From positions 1,036,501 through 1,100,500 of the forward strand of contig NZ_AP026803.1 of the NCBI RefSeq assembly GCF_033096005.1: a stretch of 64,000 nt of DNA, in the 5' to 3' direction. The DNA comes from Lactobacillus xylocopicola (lineage in GTDB: Bacteria > Bacillota > Bacilli > Lactobacillales > Lactobacillaceae). The notes below the pieces were generated by a model, which worked only from the letters and a program-made list of their open reading frames with translations, did not search any database and was not told where the DNA came from. Of this stretch, positions 1 to 9,221 are shown piece by piece. The translations under genes and the position numbers were made by a program. The number at the start of each line of letters is the position of its first letter. Positions within the stretch are counted from its first letter, which is position 1.

Positions 1-1097
1 CTGGAAGCTTCTGTCCGGTTAGCATGACGTAGAGCTGCCTTTCTGATTAGCGTCGGATCGAAAATCGCTGATTCTAAGATGATATCGGTGGTATCGTCCT
101 TAATCTCAGAATTAAGTCCGCCCATCACCCCAGCTAACATCACTACCTGATCACCATTGGTAATCACAATGTCATTAGGATCAAGATCAACTTCCTTGTC
201 ATTAAGGAGCGTCAACTTTTCACCGGAAGCGGCTTGGCGCACTACCAACTTGTTACTAGCGAACGCCCGTGCATCATAAGTGTGCATTGGCTGACCGGTT
301 AACAACATCACGTAGTTAGTCACGTCGACTACATTGTTAATCGGTCTAATGCCAGCGTTCCACAAGCGCCTTTGCATCCAAAGTGGACTATCGCCAATTT
401 TGAGGCCACTGATCTTCCTCAAATAGAATTTAGGGGCAAGTTGCGGATCAACTTGCGCCGAAAAATCTTCCGTCCAATCGGGGCCGTCTGCCTTTAACAG
501 CACATCTTCAACTTTGACTGCTTCATCGACGATTGCCCCTACTTCATAGGCCGCACCCTCCATCGAAAGCGTGTCAGCTCGATTGGGAGTAATGTCAAAA
601 TCGAAAATATAGTCATCCATCCCAAGCGGAGTAAATACCGCTTGACCTGGTTTAAGTCCAGCAGCTTGCGGGAAAACGTAAATCCCATCATGATATTTTT
701 CTGGGACTAAGTTATCAGCAAAGCCGATTTCCTGTAAGCCGCAAATCATCCCATTCGACTCAATGCCACGCAACTTGCCCTTTTTGATCTTAACGTTACC
801 GGCAATTCGAGCACCAGGCAAAGCAACTACCACATCTTCACCCGCCGCCACATTTGGAGCACCACAGACAATTTGGTAAAGGTCCCTTTCCCCAACATCA
901 ACTTGCGTAACGTTCAGGTGGGTGCCTTCGACTGGTTGGCAGTCAGTGATATGGCCGACAACTAGTTTTTTTAAGCCGGCTTCAGGGTGCTTCACTTCGG
1001 CAATTTCGACACCGGTCCGCGTGATTTCTTCGCCCAAGTCTTGGGGATCCTGCTCTAACTTTAAAAAATCTTGCAGCCACTGGTATGATACTAGCAT
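1..1097 (-). CDS. pheT: Phenylalanyl-tRNA synthetase beta subunit, 5' part (runs off window)
   Basis: Beta subunit of the cytosolic PheRS heterotetramer, which charges tRNA-Phe. About 365 N-terminal codons are present of roughly 800 usual for the family; the 3' end lies beyond base 1. The protein starts [16 protein letters not shown] and shows the EMAP/OB tRNA-binding domain at about residues 40-150 (IVCGAPNV, GMICG), followed by the B3/B4 editing region and the start of B5. The ATG at 1097 follows a strong AGGAGGAAAG ribosome site. It overlaps the pheS stop by one base (TAATG), so the two subunits are translationally coupled and share the Phe T-box upstream of pheS. Confidence 0.97.
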   Translation of the reverse strand, partial: MLVSYQWLQDFLKLEQDPQDLGEEITRTGVEIAEVKHPEAGLKKLVVGHITDCQPVEGTHLNVTQVDVGERDLYQIVCGAPNVAAGEDVVVALPGARIAGNVKIKKGKLRGIESNGMICGLQEIGFADNLVPEKYHDGIYVFPQAAGLKPGQAVFTPLGMDDYIFDFDITPNRADTLSMEGAAYEVGAIVDEAVKVEDVLLKADGPDWTEDFSAQVDPQLAPKFYLRKISGLKIGDSPLWMQRRLWNAGIRPINNVVDVTNYVMLLTGQPMHTYDARAFASNKLVVRQAASGEKLTLLNDKEVDLDPNDIVITNGDQVVMLAGVMGGLNSEIKDDTTDIILESAIFDPTLIRKAALRHANRTEAS

Positions 1098-2146
1098 TAT
1101 CTTTCCTCCTGACAGAATTGTTCTAAGAAGCGAACATCATTGGTATAGAAATCGCGAATGTCATCAATGCCGTACTTAAGGATGGCAAACCGATCTAAGC
1201 CGACACCAAAGGCAAAACCGCCATAAACACTCGAATCAACTCCAGCATTTTCCAAAACATTTGGATGAACCATACCGGCACCTAGAACTTCAATCCAACC
1301 GGTATGCTTACAAATAGCACAACCCTTACCATCGCAGTTGAAGCACGAAACATCCATTTCAACTGACGGTTCAGTAAAAGGAAAATAACTGGGCCGCAAC
1401 CGTGTTTGGCGATCCTGACCAAAGACATGCTTGGCCATCATTTCCAGCGTACCTTTCAAATCACCCATCGTAATATTTTCGTCGATCAGCATACCTTCCA
1501 TTTGCATGAACTGGTGAGAGTGCGTCGCATCATCGTCATCTCGGCGGTATACTTTACCTGGTCCGACCATCTTCAAGGGCCCCTTAGAAAAATCAAACTT
1601 TTCTAAAGCCCGGGCCTGATCCCCCGAAGTCTGTGATCGCAGTAATCTTTCTGGATCAATATAAAAAGTTTCCTGCATATCGCGGGCAGGGTGATCCTTA
1701 GGCAGGTTCATCATTTCAAACACATAATGGTCTGTTTCGATTTCTGGTCCTTGGACTACTTCGTAACCCATTCCAATAAAATACTTTTCCAAATCGTCCA
1801 AAATAATGTTGATTGGGTGTTTGCTGCCGAGGTGGGCTACCCGGCCCGGCAAAGTTACATCAACCTTTTCCTGCTCAAGCTGTTTTTCAATCAAAGCCTT
1901 AACTAGCTCGCTCTTAGCATGATCAAGCCGTGTATTGAACAAATCACGTAGCTTGTTTACCTGCTGACCGATTTCACGGCGACGACCAGGCTCAATATCT
2001 TTCATCGAATGCAAAATTTTAGTTAATTCGCCTTTACGTCCCACTAGCTTGACGCGCACGTCATTCAGCATTTCTTCACTTTTAGCCTGGTCAATTTCGC
2101 CCAGCCCTTGATCACGCAACTCTTTCAGTCGCTCAAATAAATCCAT
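1097..2146 (-). CDS. pheS: Phenylalanyl-tRNA synthetase alpha subunit
   Basis: Catalytic class II subunit of PheRS, 349 residues, the usual bacterial length. The N-terminal ~90 residues form the coiled-coil tRNA-binding arm. The catalytic core follows, with motif 2 around [15 protein letters not shown] and motif 3 near [19 protein letters not shown] cysteine cluster ([17 protein letters not shown], about residues 266-282) resembles the knuckle seen in Gram-positive PheS. The start ATG at 2146 has a modest AAAGGG site. First gene of pheST, expressed from the T-box leader immediately upstream. Confidence 0.98.
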   Translation of the reverse strand: MDLFERLKELRDQGLGEIDQAKSEEMLNDVRVKLVGRKGELTKILHSMKDIEPGRRREIGQQVNKLRDLFNTRLDHAKSELVKALIEKQLEQEKVDVTLPGRVAHLGSKHPINIILDDLEKYFIGMGYEVVQGPEIETDHYVFEMMNLPKDHPARDMQETFYIDPERLLRSQTSGDQARALEKFDFSKGPLKMVGPGKVYRRDDDDATHSHQFMQMEGMLIDENITMGDLKGTLEMMAKHVFGQDRQTRLRPSYFPFTEPSVEMDVSCFNCDGKGCAICKHTGWIEVLGAGMVHPNVLENAGVDSSVYGGFAFGVGLDRFAILKYGIDDIRDFYTNDVRFLEQFCQEER

Positions 2147-2164
2147 TGTTTTGCCCTTTCACAT

Positions 2165-2385
2165 AAAAAAACTCCGTCCTCAAAGGGACGAAGTTTCGCG
2201 GTACCACCCTAGTTTGAACTCACTAGGAGTCCACACTTAAGTTTTCGTTAACGGTGAATACCGGAATTAATTAAATCCTACTAGTAAGGTGAAATTCACA
2301 GCTTCAGTTAAACTCTTCTCTCAGCCCGCGAAAAAGTCTCTCTGTGTAACCAAGTACTGCTACTAGTCCTACGTTGTCGTAATTA
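2165..2385 (-). promoter_or_regulatory. T-box riboswitch, Phe-specific, upstream of pheS
   Basis: The minus strand carries the hallmark T-box motif AGGGTGGTACCGCG (2197-2210). The specifier loop reads GTGAATTTCACC, which gives UUC (Phe) at 2291-2293, matching the downstream gene. Uncharged tRNA-Phe is expected to stabilise the antiterminator and allow pheST transcription. Specifier assignment is by pattern; no folding was computed. Confidence 0.93.
2168..2193 (-). terminator. Leader terminator of the pheST T-box
   Basis: On the minus strand CTTCGTCC pairs with GGACGGAG (one G-U pair) around a CTTT-like loop, followed by a run of seven T. It lies directly downstream of the T-box sequence and would compete with the antiterminator that uses GGTGGTACCGCG. 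Confidence 0.85.
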
Positions 2386-2391
2386 CTTAAT

Positions 2392-2420
2392 AGAATAATG
2401 CTTTTTTATTCAACATGCAA
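2392..2420 (-). promoter_or_regulatory. Candidate promoter of the pheST T-box transcript
   Basis: Minus-strand TTGCAT (2415-2420), 17-base spacer, TATTCT (2392-2397). Position fits a transcript beginning near 2385 just before T-box stem I. Confidence 0.55.
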
Positions 2421-2430
2421 GCAGATATTT

Positions 2431-2781
2431 TCAAACCCACTTGTCCGCCCAATCATGAATTTGGTCAAAGACCGGCTTGAGCTCTGCACCCTTTTTGGTT
2501 AAGCCATATGAAATAATATTAGTCTCACGATCAACCGACCGTTTGACAATATCTGCTTTTTCGAGTTCTTTAAGTCGTTCGACTAGCACCCGGTCGGAGC
2601 AATCCAAAACGCAACTGGTCAACTCTTTAAAACGCATATAGTCACCGGCACAGAGCGAACTGATAATCAGGCCATTCCATTTTTTGCCAATAATTTTAAA
2701 CGCATTGATAAAATGGTTGCATGATTCATAGTCAACAGCGCTACAATCGCCAATTTCCTGTTTTTTTACATCCTGAGCCAT
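2431..2781 (-). CDS. HxlR-family winged-helix transcriptional regulator
   Basis: A 116-residue protein with the HxlR (MarR-like) winged-helix fold: CNHFINAFKIIGKKWNGLII helix, DCSDRVLVERLKELEKADIV recognition region, then the wing. HxlR proteins often act as redox or electrophile sensors through an N-terminal cysteine (B. subtilis YodB, HypR, CatR). This one has five cysteines (about positions 13, 21, 44, 57, 61); Cys13 and Cys21 flank the first helix. It is monocistronic, between the T-box promoter and an rRNA methylase gene. No obvious target gene is adjacent, so its regulon is unknown. Family assignment is firm; redox sensing is inference. Confidence 0.85.
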   Translation of the reverse strand: MAQDVKKQEIGDCSAVDYESCNHFINAFKIIGKKWNGLIISSLCAGDYMRFKELTSCVLDCSDRVLVERLKELEKADIVKRSVDRETNIISYGLTKKGAELKPVFDQIHDWADKWV

Positions 2782-2858
2782 AATATCTTCCTCCCACAGT
2801 ATGTCATACCTTGACCTTTATTATAGGAAAATCACTTACTAAAAACAAGTGCAAAAGC

Positions 2859-3629
2859 TCAGGCAAAATGATAAATCATAATACCCGCAGCTACTGCCGC
2901 ATTTAATGATTCTGCCTGTCCTTTAATGGGAATATATAATTTTTCATCACAATTACGGGCAATTGCTGGTGTTACACCGCGGGCTTCATTCCCAATTACT
3001 AAGCCAAGCTGCGGGACGGGCCTAAAATCTGGTAATTCCTGGGCTGCTGTGTCTAACATACTAGCATAAACAGGGATGCCATTGCCTTTAAGGGCCGCGA
3101 TTGTCTCACCCAAATCTTGAACAAGCAACTCGATGTGAAACTGACTACCTTGCATTGCACGCTGGGTTTTAGGATTATAAAGATCAACACTTAGCGGTGA
3201 CAAAACGACCCCATCAAAACCTGCTGCATCTACTGTCCGAATGATGGTACCGACATTACCCGGATCAGCCAAGTCATCAAGCAAGACCCACTTGCCAAAA
3301 TCAAACGGATAATGCTTAGGCTGCCCCACTTTCAACACCATAAAAATATTTTGGGGATTTTTAGTGCTAGTTAAATGGTGAACAATTGCCTCGTTAATTT
3401 GAATTACCTTTTTACTAGTTAAATCGGCTTGATAAGCAGTTTCTGCTTGACTCAGGGCTGCTGACGTTCCTAAGAGATAAACGTAAGTCCGATTGGCCTT
3501 CAAGGCCTCCTCAATTAAGTGAAAACCCTCAATTAAGTAAAGCCCCGTCTCTTCCCGATATTTTTTCTGCTTTAATTTTACTAAGTCTTTAATCAGTTTA
3601 TTGTTAACTGAACTAATTTTTTCCATCAA
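2859..3629 (-). CDS. TrmH/SpoU-family RNA 2'-O-methyltransferase
   Basis: SPOUT-class methyltransferase of 256 residues, probably modifying 23S rRNA (RlmB/TrmH/YsgA-like). The N-terminal RNA-binding segment (~1-100) includes KQKKYREETGLYLIEGFHLIEEA. The knotted catalytic domain shows motif 1 DPGNVGTIIRTVDAAGFDGV, motif 2 (IGNEARGV) and motif 3 (LYIPIKGQAESLNAAVAAGI). Exact target cannot be read from sequence; B. subtilis YsgA, also beside pheST, is the closest contextual match. The gene is divergent from the acylphosphatase gene. Confidence 0.93.
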   Translation of the reverse strand: MMEKISSVNNKLIKDLVKLKQKKYREETGLYLIEGFHLIEEALKANRTYVYLLGTSAALSQAETAYQADLTSKKVIQINEAIVHHLTSTKNPQNIFMVLKVGQPKHYPFDFGKWVLLDDLADPGNVGTIIRTVDAAGFDGVVLSPLSVDLYNPKTQRAMQGSQFHIELLVQDLGETIAALKGNGIPVYASMLDTAAQELPDFRPVPQLGLVIGNEARGVTPAIARNCDEKLYIPIKGQAESLNAAVAAGIMIYHFA

Positions 3630-3717
3630 TCAAACCTCTTCTTTCTCGTTCTATTATAGTGTAATATTTATTAGGCAAAATGGTAAAATCAGGATAATGG
3701 AAGTGAAAGGAGCAATC

Positions 3718-4044
3718 ATGAGTTTTTTTAAGCCATCACGGCCAGCGCAAAAGTCCAACGGAATTCCGGTAGAAAGCTGGCAATTGACTGTTGCTGGTAT
3801 TGTCCAGGGGGTAGGCTTTCGCTGGAGCGTATTGACCTTGGCTAAACAACTGGGTTTAGCCGGCAATGTCCGCAATAACGCTGATTCAACCGTAACCATC
3901 ACTTTACAGACAAGCCTGGACCGCGTCAACCAATTTTGTAGTGAGTTACCTCGAAATGTTTCACCAATGGCACGGATTTCTAGCATTAAAAAAGAAAAAT
4001 TAACAAATGTCAGCAAAATACACGGTTTTCATGTATTATATTAA
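3718..4044 (+). CDS. Acylphosphatase
   Basis: Small cytosolic enzyme hydrolysing acyl-phosphates. I choose the ATG at 3718 (108 residues) because GAAAGGAG ends six bases before it; farther upstream in-frame starts lack such a site and would overlap the divergent gene's control region. The signature AGIVQGVGFRWSV carries the phosphate-binding loop with catalytic Arg, and GNVRNNADSTV carries the catalytic Asn. It has an unusual ~20-residue basic N-terminal extension (MSFFKPSRPAQKSNG) before the core fold. It is followed 35 bases later by yidC, an arrangement common in lactobacilli. Confidence 0.95.
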   Translation: MSFFKPSRPAQKSNGIPVESWQLTVAGIVQGVGFRWSVLTLAKQLGLAGNVRNNADSTVTITLQTSLDRVNQFCSELPRNVSPMARISSIKKEKLTNVSKIHGFHVLY

Positions 4045-4079
4045 GTATTGACTAGCAAATGATTAATGTGGTGAATTGA

Positions 4080-5045
4080 ATGAAAAAATATCGTAAATAT
4101 CTCGGATTGGCTGTCCTCACGGTAACAGTCATGTTAGTTTTGACTGGTTGTGCGCAAAGTGGCAGTGCTGCTAATAAACCGCCTACAGATGTCTTCTATG
4201 GAACAATCTTCAGGTTCATTGGCAAACCTTTACAAAATATTATGCTTTATTTCTCAAGCGCCATTGGCGGCGCCAATGGGGCTGGCTGGGCCATTATTCT
4301 CATGACTTTTGTCGTCAGAATGGTGCTTTTGCCGCTGATGCTGAACCAGCAAAGAAAGTCAACAACTCAGCAAGAGAAGATAGCTCGTCTGCAGCCCCAG
4401 ATGAAATTGATTCAGGAAACAATGAAACGCAAAGACTTGACCCAGGACCAGCAAATGACTTTGGCTGGCTGGCAACGTAGTCTCTATTCACAAAACAACC
4501 TGTCTATAACGGGGGGAATGGGGTGTCTCCCGCTGATTATTCAGTTTCCGATTATGATCGGGATATACCAAGCCGTAATGTATTCCAAGTTTTTGGCTAA
4601 CTCTACCTTCTTTGGTATCTCACTGAGTGAGCGATCTATTGCCGTGACAATTGTAGCCACCATCTTTGCCTTCGTTCAAGGCTATATTTCCTTGATTGGA
4701 ATTGCCCCCGAACAAAAGAAGCAAATGCAGTCCATGATGTTGCTGAACCCTGTAATGACCCTCTTTATTTCAATGTCAGTTTCGGGTTCAGTCGCTTTAT
4801 ACTGGGCCGCTGGTAACTTCTTCACAGTCATCCAGCAAGTAATCGTTACTTTCATTATTATGCCGAAGGTAAAGAAAGAGGTCGACGAAGAGCTAAAGCA
4901 CGAACCAATTAAGGAAATTGTCTCCGCCGCCAAGATTGAGGCTCTGCTCAACCAGCAAACTAGTGCGCCGGAACCAGCCGAGCATGACCAAAAGGCACAT
5001 GAAAACCTGCGCAACCGCAACAAGGGGAAACAAAAACGCCGGTAA
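4080..5045 (+). CDS. yidC: Membrane protein insertase YidC/OxaA (lipoprotein form)
   Basis: Inserts proteins into the membrane alone or with Sec. The 321-residue protein has a lipoprotein signal with lipobox LTGC (Cys about residue 24), then a long N-terminal segment and the 60KD_IMP core of five membrane spans (GGANGAGWAIILMTFVVRM; GGMGCLPLIIQFPIMIGIY; SIAVTIVATIFAFVQGYISL; MMLLNPVMTLFISMSVSG; VALYWAAGNFF). The conserved core Arg in the first core span (FVVRMVLLPL) is present. The C-terminus is highly basic (RNRNKGKQKRR), as in ribosome-binding OxaA/YidC2-type insertases. Lactobacilli usually carry two copies; the other is not here. Confidence 0.96.
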   Translation: MKKYRKYLGLAVLTVTVMLVLTGCAQSGSAANKPPTDVFYGTIFRFIGKPLQNIMLYFSSAIGGANGAGWAIILMTFVVRMVLLPLMLNQQRKSTTQQEKIARLQPQMKLIQETMKRKDLTQDQQMTLAGWQRSLYSQNNLSITGGMGCLPLIIQFPIMIGIYQAVMYSKFLANSTFFGISLSERSIAVTIVATIFAFVQGYISLIGIAPEQKKQMQSMMLLNPVMTLFISMSVSGSVALYWAAGNFFTVIQQVIVTFIIMPKVKKEVDEELKHEPIKEIVSAAKIEALLNQQTSAPEPAEHDQKAHENLRNRNKGKQKRR

Positions 5046-5060
5046 CTTAACAACTTAAAT

Positions 5061-5106
5061 AAAAGACCTGCTTAGTGAATTACTTGGTTCACTGAACAGG
5101 TCTTTT
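5061..5106. terminator. Bidirectional terminator between yidC and the histidine kinase gene
   Basis: AAAAGACCTG and CAGGTCTTTTT pair, with a second inner pairing TTAGTGAA/TTCACTGA. A-rich and T-rich flanks make it work on both strands for the two convergent genes. Confidence 0.9.
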
Positions 5107-5110
5107 TATC

Positions 5111-6673
5111 TTATTTACTTTGCGCGTTCCCCGTTGCTTCACGCTTACGCAAGCGCGCAGCCTGTGACTTAGTTAGGGCGGGGAAGACAATTACAAATTG
5201 ACTACCTTGATCAACTACCGAGTCCACACTAATTTTGCCATGGTAACTCGTCACTAATTTTTGAGCAATCGACAAGCCTAGACCATTTCCGCCCTTTTCA
5301 CGCGTTCTGGCTTTGTCCACCCGATAGAAGCGGTTGAAAATTTTCTTTTGTTCTTCTTTAGAAATACCTTCACCAAAGTCCTGAACAATAATTTGAACTT
5401 CTGCTTGACCCAAACCGGCGGAAATATTCAGCTCCTTGCGATCAGTGGAATACTTGATACCATTATCAATTAAAACCACCAATAGTTGTTCCAGGTGCCC
5501 CTGGTAAATTTGAATTTCTGTATCTTCTGGTAGGTCATCCATATCAAGCCTAATGACAAAGTCCTGGTGCACCATGGCCAGGTCTCCAACAACACGTTTG
5601 AGGACATCCGCAACCTTGGTAACTGCATTCGGATACTGCACATTAATCTGTTCGGCCCGGGTCAAGTCAAGCATTTCTTGAATTAAATGTTGCATCCGGT
5701 CCGCTTCTTGAAGGGAAGCCGTGATTGATTCATTCAAAATTTCGGGATCATCCTTGCCCCAACGTTCAAGCATGTTTAAATGTCCTTCAATGACTGCCAC
5801 TGGTGTCCGTAACTCGTGAGAAACATCCCCCACAAACTCTTTTTGCTGGTCAATGTACCGCTGCATGCGATCAAGCATCTGATTAAACGAGACAGCCAGT
5901 TCTTGTAATTCATCGTGGCGATGAAAATCCTTAATTCTGGCCGTACTATTTGGGTCATCATTGACTTCAAGCGCCACCCGGGACATCTCCTTGAGCGGCT
6001 TAACTATTCCGCGCACAATAACAAAGGCCACCACCGCAAAGAAAACAATTGCTATTACTGAGATACGTGTCATCCAAGTTAGCAGCTCCTTCATCAAGCC
6101 GTTGTAGTATGACATTTTATTGGCGACAACAATGTAACCCGTCACTTGGCCTGTCCTGACTGACCTAACTTTTTGATAAGTTAGTAAGTATTGTTGCCTT
6201 TTCTGGTTTTTTTTCTCCATCAAGTAGTTGCCCTGAAAACTTTTGAATTTCGGAATTTCACCGCCATTATCAAAGACCACCTCTTTTTCCAAATTATAAA
6301 CAACCACGTTCAAATCAGGATTAGTCAGCGAGGAAAGCAAGTCATCACTAAAGGCACTGCTACTATGCACATTTTCACTAATTGCTGGATCACCCTGCAT
6401 AATTTTTCGAGCAGAAGGACTCAGTGCTGGAACAACATTGGCAATCTCAAGCTCAGTCGGGATTTGCTTTAAATTTTCATTGAGCTTAACCACCATTTCT
6501 TTTGATGTCTCCTTTTGTTGGATCATTGACTGTTGTCCCACAAAGGAGTAAATAACTACTGAGAATACAATAAAAGAGACCATAATCGTCAATGCCAACA
6601 CACTTACCCAGTGCACAATCAATGACGTATGTTTGGTCTCTTTTTTGCTTTTAGTTCTTTTCATCGTCCTCAT
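5111..6673 (-). CDS. Membrane sensor histidine kinase (OmpR-type partner)
   Basis: Sensor of a two-component system, about 520 residues. Membrane span near residues 18-45, an extracytoplasmic sensor of ~150 residues, second span near 200-220 (ISVIAIVFFAVVAFVIV), HAMP, HisKA with the phospho-acceptor in VSHELRTPVAV, then HATPase_c with N box (LIDNGIKYS), G1 (DFGEGIS) and G2 (GGNGLGLS). Start may be 6673 or the in-frame ATG at 6664, which overlaps the regulator stop. Domain pattern and pairing resemble the LisK/CovS-like kinases of lactobacilli, which respond to envelope or acid stress; that assignment is inference. Confidence 0.94.
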   Translation of the reverse strand: MRTMKRTKSKKETKHTSLIVHWVSVLALTIMVSFIVFSVVIYSFVGQQSMIQQKETSKEMVVKLNENLKQIPTELEIANVVPALSPSARKIMQGDPAISENVHSSSAFSDDLLSSLTNPDLNVVVYNLEKEVVFDNGGEIPKFKSFQGNYLMEKKNQKRQQYLLTYQKVRSVRTGQVTGYIVVANKMSYYNGLMKELLTWMTRISVIAIVFFAVVAFVIVRGIVKPLKEMSRVALEVNDDPNSTARIKDFHRHDELQELAVSFNQMLDRMQRYIDQQKEFVGDVSHELRTPVAVIEGHLNMLERWGKDDPEILNESITASLQEADRMQHLIQEMLDLTRAEQINVQYPNAVTKVADVLKRVVGDLAMVHQDFVIRLDMDDLPEDTEIQIYQGHLEQLLVVLIDNGIKYSTDRKELNISAGLGQAEVQIIVQDFGEGISKEEQKKIFNRFYRVDKARTREKGGNGLGLSIAQKLVTSYHGKISVDSVVDQGSQFVIVFPALTKSQAARLRKREATGNAQSK

Positions 6674-7364
6674 CTCTTACCATATATCCGGTACCGCGGA
6701 CAGTCTTGATATATGATTGTCGACCCGGTATATCGATTTTGTTACGCAGGTAGCGCACATAAACTTCAACCACATTGGTTTCAATATTTGAACCAGGACC
6801 CCAAATTTTTGATAACAACTGATCGCGACTAACAACATTGTTCTTATTCTTGATTAAGGTCATCAGCAAGTTATATTCCCGCTTAGTCAAATCAACCGCC
6901 TTGCCGTCTCCGCGACGCACAATTCGATTAGCAGTTTCAATGGTCAGATCCTTAAACTTAACGACCTTCTTTTCAATCGTATCATCAGAGGCCTCTTTTT
7001 CAATCTTAACGCGTCGCAGAACTGCACGCAGGCGTGCCAAGAGTTCTTCAATCGCAAATGGTTTAACGATGTAATCATCAGCACCGTGATCCAAGCCAGA
7101 AACCCGGTCAATGACTGAATCTCTGGCGGTCATCATAATAATTGGCGTACTCTTAACTTGACGAACCCGACGGGCAATTTCTAATCCATTCAAATCAGGT
7201 AACATTAGATCGAGTAGAATTGCATCAAAATTCTCGTTTAAAGCTAACTCTAGGGCTCTACGTCCATTACTTTCAACAACCGTATCATACTTTTCATGCT
7301 TTAATTCCAATTCAACAAAGCGAGCTAAGTTCTTTTCGTCTTCAACAATTAAAATTTTTGCCAT
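6651..7364 (-). CDS. OmpR/PhoB-family response regulator
   Basis: 237-residue DNA-binding regulator. The receiver shows the acidic pair VEDE, phospho-acceptor Asp in LLDLMLPDLNG (about residue 52), switch Thr/Ser in MMTARD, and Lys in VKPF. The C-terminal winged helix ends in YIKTVRGTGYMVR. It overlaps the kinase start by 14-23 bases, so the pair is one operon. The promoter region contains an 18-bp perfect palindrome in the -35/-10 spacer, a plausible site for autoregulation or catabolite control. Confidence 0.96.
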   Translation of the reverse strand: MAKILIVEDEKNLARFVELELKHEKYDTVVESNGRRALELALNENFDAILLDLMLPDLNGLEIARRVRQVKSTPIIMMTARDSVIDRVSGLDHGADDYIVKPFAIEELLARLRAVLRRVKIEKEASDDTIEKKVVKFKDLTIETANRIVRRGDGKAVDLTKREYNLLMTLIKNKNNVVSRDQLLSKIWGPGSNIETNVVEVYVRYLRNKIDIPGRQSYIKTVRGTGYMVRDEDDEKN

Positions 7365-7424
7365 TTTATATCCTTTTCGTAATCAATAATTGCTAAACAA
7401 CTTTAAATTCTTATTAATAAGTAC

Positions 7425-7453
7425 AGCATACTTTAAAAGCGCTTTTAAAACAA
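7425..7453 (-). promoter_or_regulatory. Candidate promoter of the two-component operon with palindromic spacer
   Basis: Minus-strand TTGTTT (7448-7453), exactly 17 bases, TATGCT (7425-7430). The spacer and edge of the -35 hold the perfect palindrome TTTAAAAGCGCTTTTAAA (7432-7449), whose core AAAGCGCTTT resembles a cre site. Confidence 0.5.
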
Positions 7454-7504
7454 GATTAAAGAGTTTTTGCTTTACCACAGATTTTTCATAATGTCTTGTC
7501 CTAT

Positions 7505-8059
7505 TTATGTTTTGTCGTTAATATCCTGCTTTAACAACTCCTTAAGCTTGGCAAAAGCCGGATTAATCCGCTCTTTTCTGTCCTCAGCGTATTCTGCTTC
7601 CGAAATAACTGACCAGCCCGCACCACTTGGGTATTGCCCCTGTTCCTCCTCGGCTGCAGTGAGGATGGTAGTGGGTAGGTGCAATAGAATATTATCTTCT
7701 ACTGCCGTTTGCAAGTCAATTGTATCATGGTCCACCTTGACCAGCGTAATTTCGCTCTCTTCAAGCTTTTTAGCCGGTATTTCGGCTTCAGTATAGTTTT
7801 CTCTGAAGGTAAAATCAGCTTGATAAGGGACCGGTTTTAAACTTCGGCTTGAAGGTACCACCAAATCTGCCTTAACCTGATAATTTCCGGTTACATACGG
7901 CTCCTCATAGAAAAACACGCCGGTCAATTGAATATCTTTCACCTGATAGATTAATTTCTGGCTTCGAGCCAAAAACTCAGGGCGGATTTCTACTTTGTCT
8001 GTTACTTTAATTGCTGCTGCAGCATTGTTTTTTACTTGAGAAAACTTAATTGCTAACAT
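7505..8059 (-). CDS. DUF177/YceD-family protein
   Basis: 184-residue YceD/DUF177 protein, a family linked with 23S rRNA accumulation in plants and E. coli and normally encoded just before rpmF (L32). The start is set at MLAIKFSQ (8059) because a GGAGG site lies a few bases upstream; a longer reading would overlap the preceding gene. Typical features are the acidic beta-rich middle (GNYQVKADLVVPSSRSLKPV) and the C-terminal INPAFAKLKELL. Here rpmF does not follow; the next gene downstream is the response regulator. It sits one base after the tmcAL stop, so it closes this operon. Confidence 0.85.
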   Translation of the reverse strand: MLAIKFSQVKNNAAAAIKVTDKVEIRPEFLARSQKLIYQVKDIQLTGVFFYEEPYVTGNYQVKADLVVPSSRSLKPVPYQADFTFRENYTEAEIPAKKLEESEITLVKVDHDTIDLQTAVEDNILLHLPTTILTAAEEEQGQYPSGAGWSVISEAEYAEDRKERINPAFAKLKELLKQDINDKT

Positions 8060-8060
8060 C

Positions 8061-9215
8061 CTAAACCTCCAACGGACGCCGACCAAAATTTTGATCAGTT
8101 GCTAATATCTGTTCGTATAGACGATCCACCCGCAATTGCAAGCACAAGGAGCCGCTCTTGGTATTCTTCTGATCAACCTTAGAAATAATATCAGCAGTAG
8201 TTTCCTTTCTGGTTTGTTTCAAGTATTTCCGGCCAAGTTTACTATATCCAAGTAAAAGCAACGATTCCTGATTAAAACTGGCAATCATATCTGTTTGTCT
8301 AACATTTAATAAAGTATACAAGCATAGCCTACGTAGCCTGGAATAAGTATAACGCTTTGATTTAACTCGACGCAAGAAATTTGTAAAATTCTGGGCTCGA
8401 TGAATTTCTTGTTTCATTTTGTATTCCAAGCCCTCACTCATCTGATAGACTTCGTGTAGCTCCTCAAGGGAGGCCGATTCAATCCGATACTTTAAGAAAG
8501 GAAATAACAAATTCCAGTTGGGATAACTTTTTTGCTGGGATAATAACTGCACTTCTTGCGGAGGCATCCACTGCTCCAATTCATCACTTGTATGTTTATG
8601 TAAAATAATGTTACGGATTGCACTAGCACTCTGAACAATTTGCTTATTCTGCAACAAGTCATCGTGGCCTGCACCTACCCGGTTAATCGGATGAAGTGTC
8701 AGGGGGGAACCCAAGTTATGGTTAGCTACCGCATATGCAAGTGCTAAGATTGAGTTAGGTTCATTAACTTCATGGCCCACTTCACGCGCAACCATCTGGT
8801 TATACTGGGTTGAATAGGTTTGACTATAGTCACTAAAGTCCATATGACTATGCGGAATTTCAGCAATTTTACTGCCCAAATAAGCAAAATTCTGGGTGGC
8901 ATCTTCAACCCCAAAGACCAGGTCACTAACCCCTAATTTGACCAACTGATCAATGCTGCCAAGGGCAAACAGGTCAGCTGGTTCAACCGAAGTCGAAAAA
9001 GGCAACTCAAAAACGAGGTCAGCGCCACTAGCAAGTGCCGCTTGGGCGCGCGACCACTTGTCCATAATTGCCATTTCGCCCCTTTGAACGTAGTTTCCCG
9101 ACATTACAACAATGATTGGATCCTTACTGCCAGCTAAGTAGCGCGCTTTATTCATCAAAAATTCGTGCCCGCTATGAAAAGGATTGTACTCGGCTATAAT
9201 TCCGACAACACTCAT
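8061..9215 (-). CDS. tmcAL: tRNA(Met) cytidine acetate ligase-like nucleotidyltransferase (YlbM)
   Basis: 384 residues. The N-terminal nucleotidyltransferase fold has [18 protein letters not shown], with the HxGH-type motif as SGHE. In B. subtilis TmcAL (YlbM) makes ac4C at the wobble base of elongator tRNA-Met with acetate and [13 protein letters not shown] and the ELPF segment are characteristic of the family. It lies in the rsfS-yqeK-nadD operon, six bases after rsfS, and overlaps nothing. Confidence 0.93.
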   Translation of the reverse strand: MSVVGIIAEYNPFHSGHEFLMNKARYLAGSKDPIIVVMSGNYVQRGEMAIMDKWSRAQAALASGADLVFELPFSTSVEPADLFALGSIDQLVKLGVSDLVFGVEDATQNFAYLGSKIAEIPHSHMDFSDYSQTYSTQYNQMVAREVGHEVNEPNSILALAYAVANHNLGSPLTLHPINRVGAGHDDLLQNKQIVQSASAIRNIILHKHTSDELEQWMPPQEVQLLSQQKSYPNWNLLFPFLKYRIESASLEELHEVYQMSEGLEYKMKQEIHRAQNFTNFLRRVKSKRYTYSRLRRLCLYTLLNVRQTDMIASFNQESLLLLGYSKLGRKYLKQTRKETTADIISKVDQKNTKSGSLCLQLRVDRLYEQILATDQNFGRRPLEV

Positions 9216-9221
9216 TCTTGG

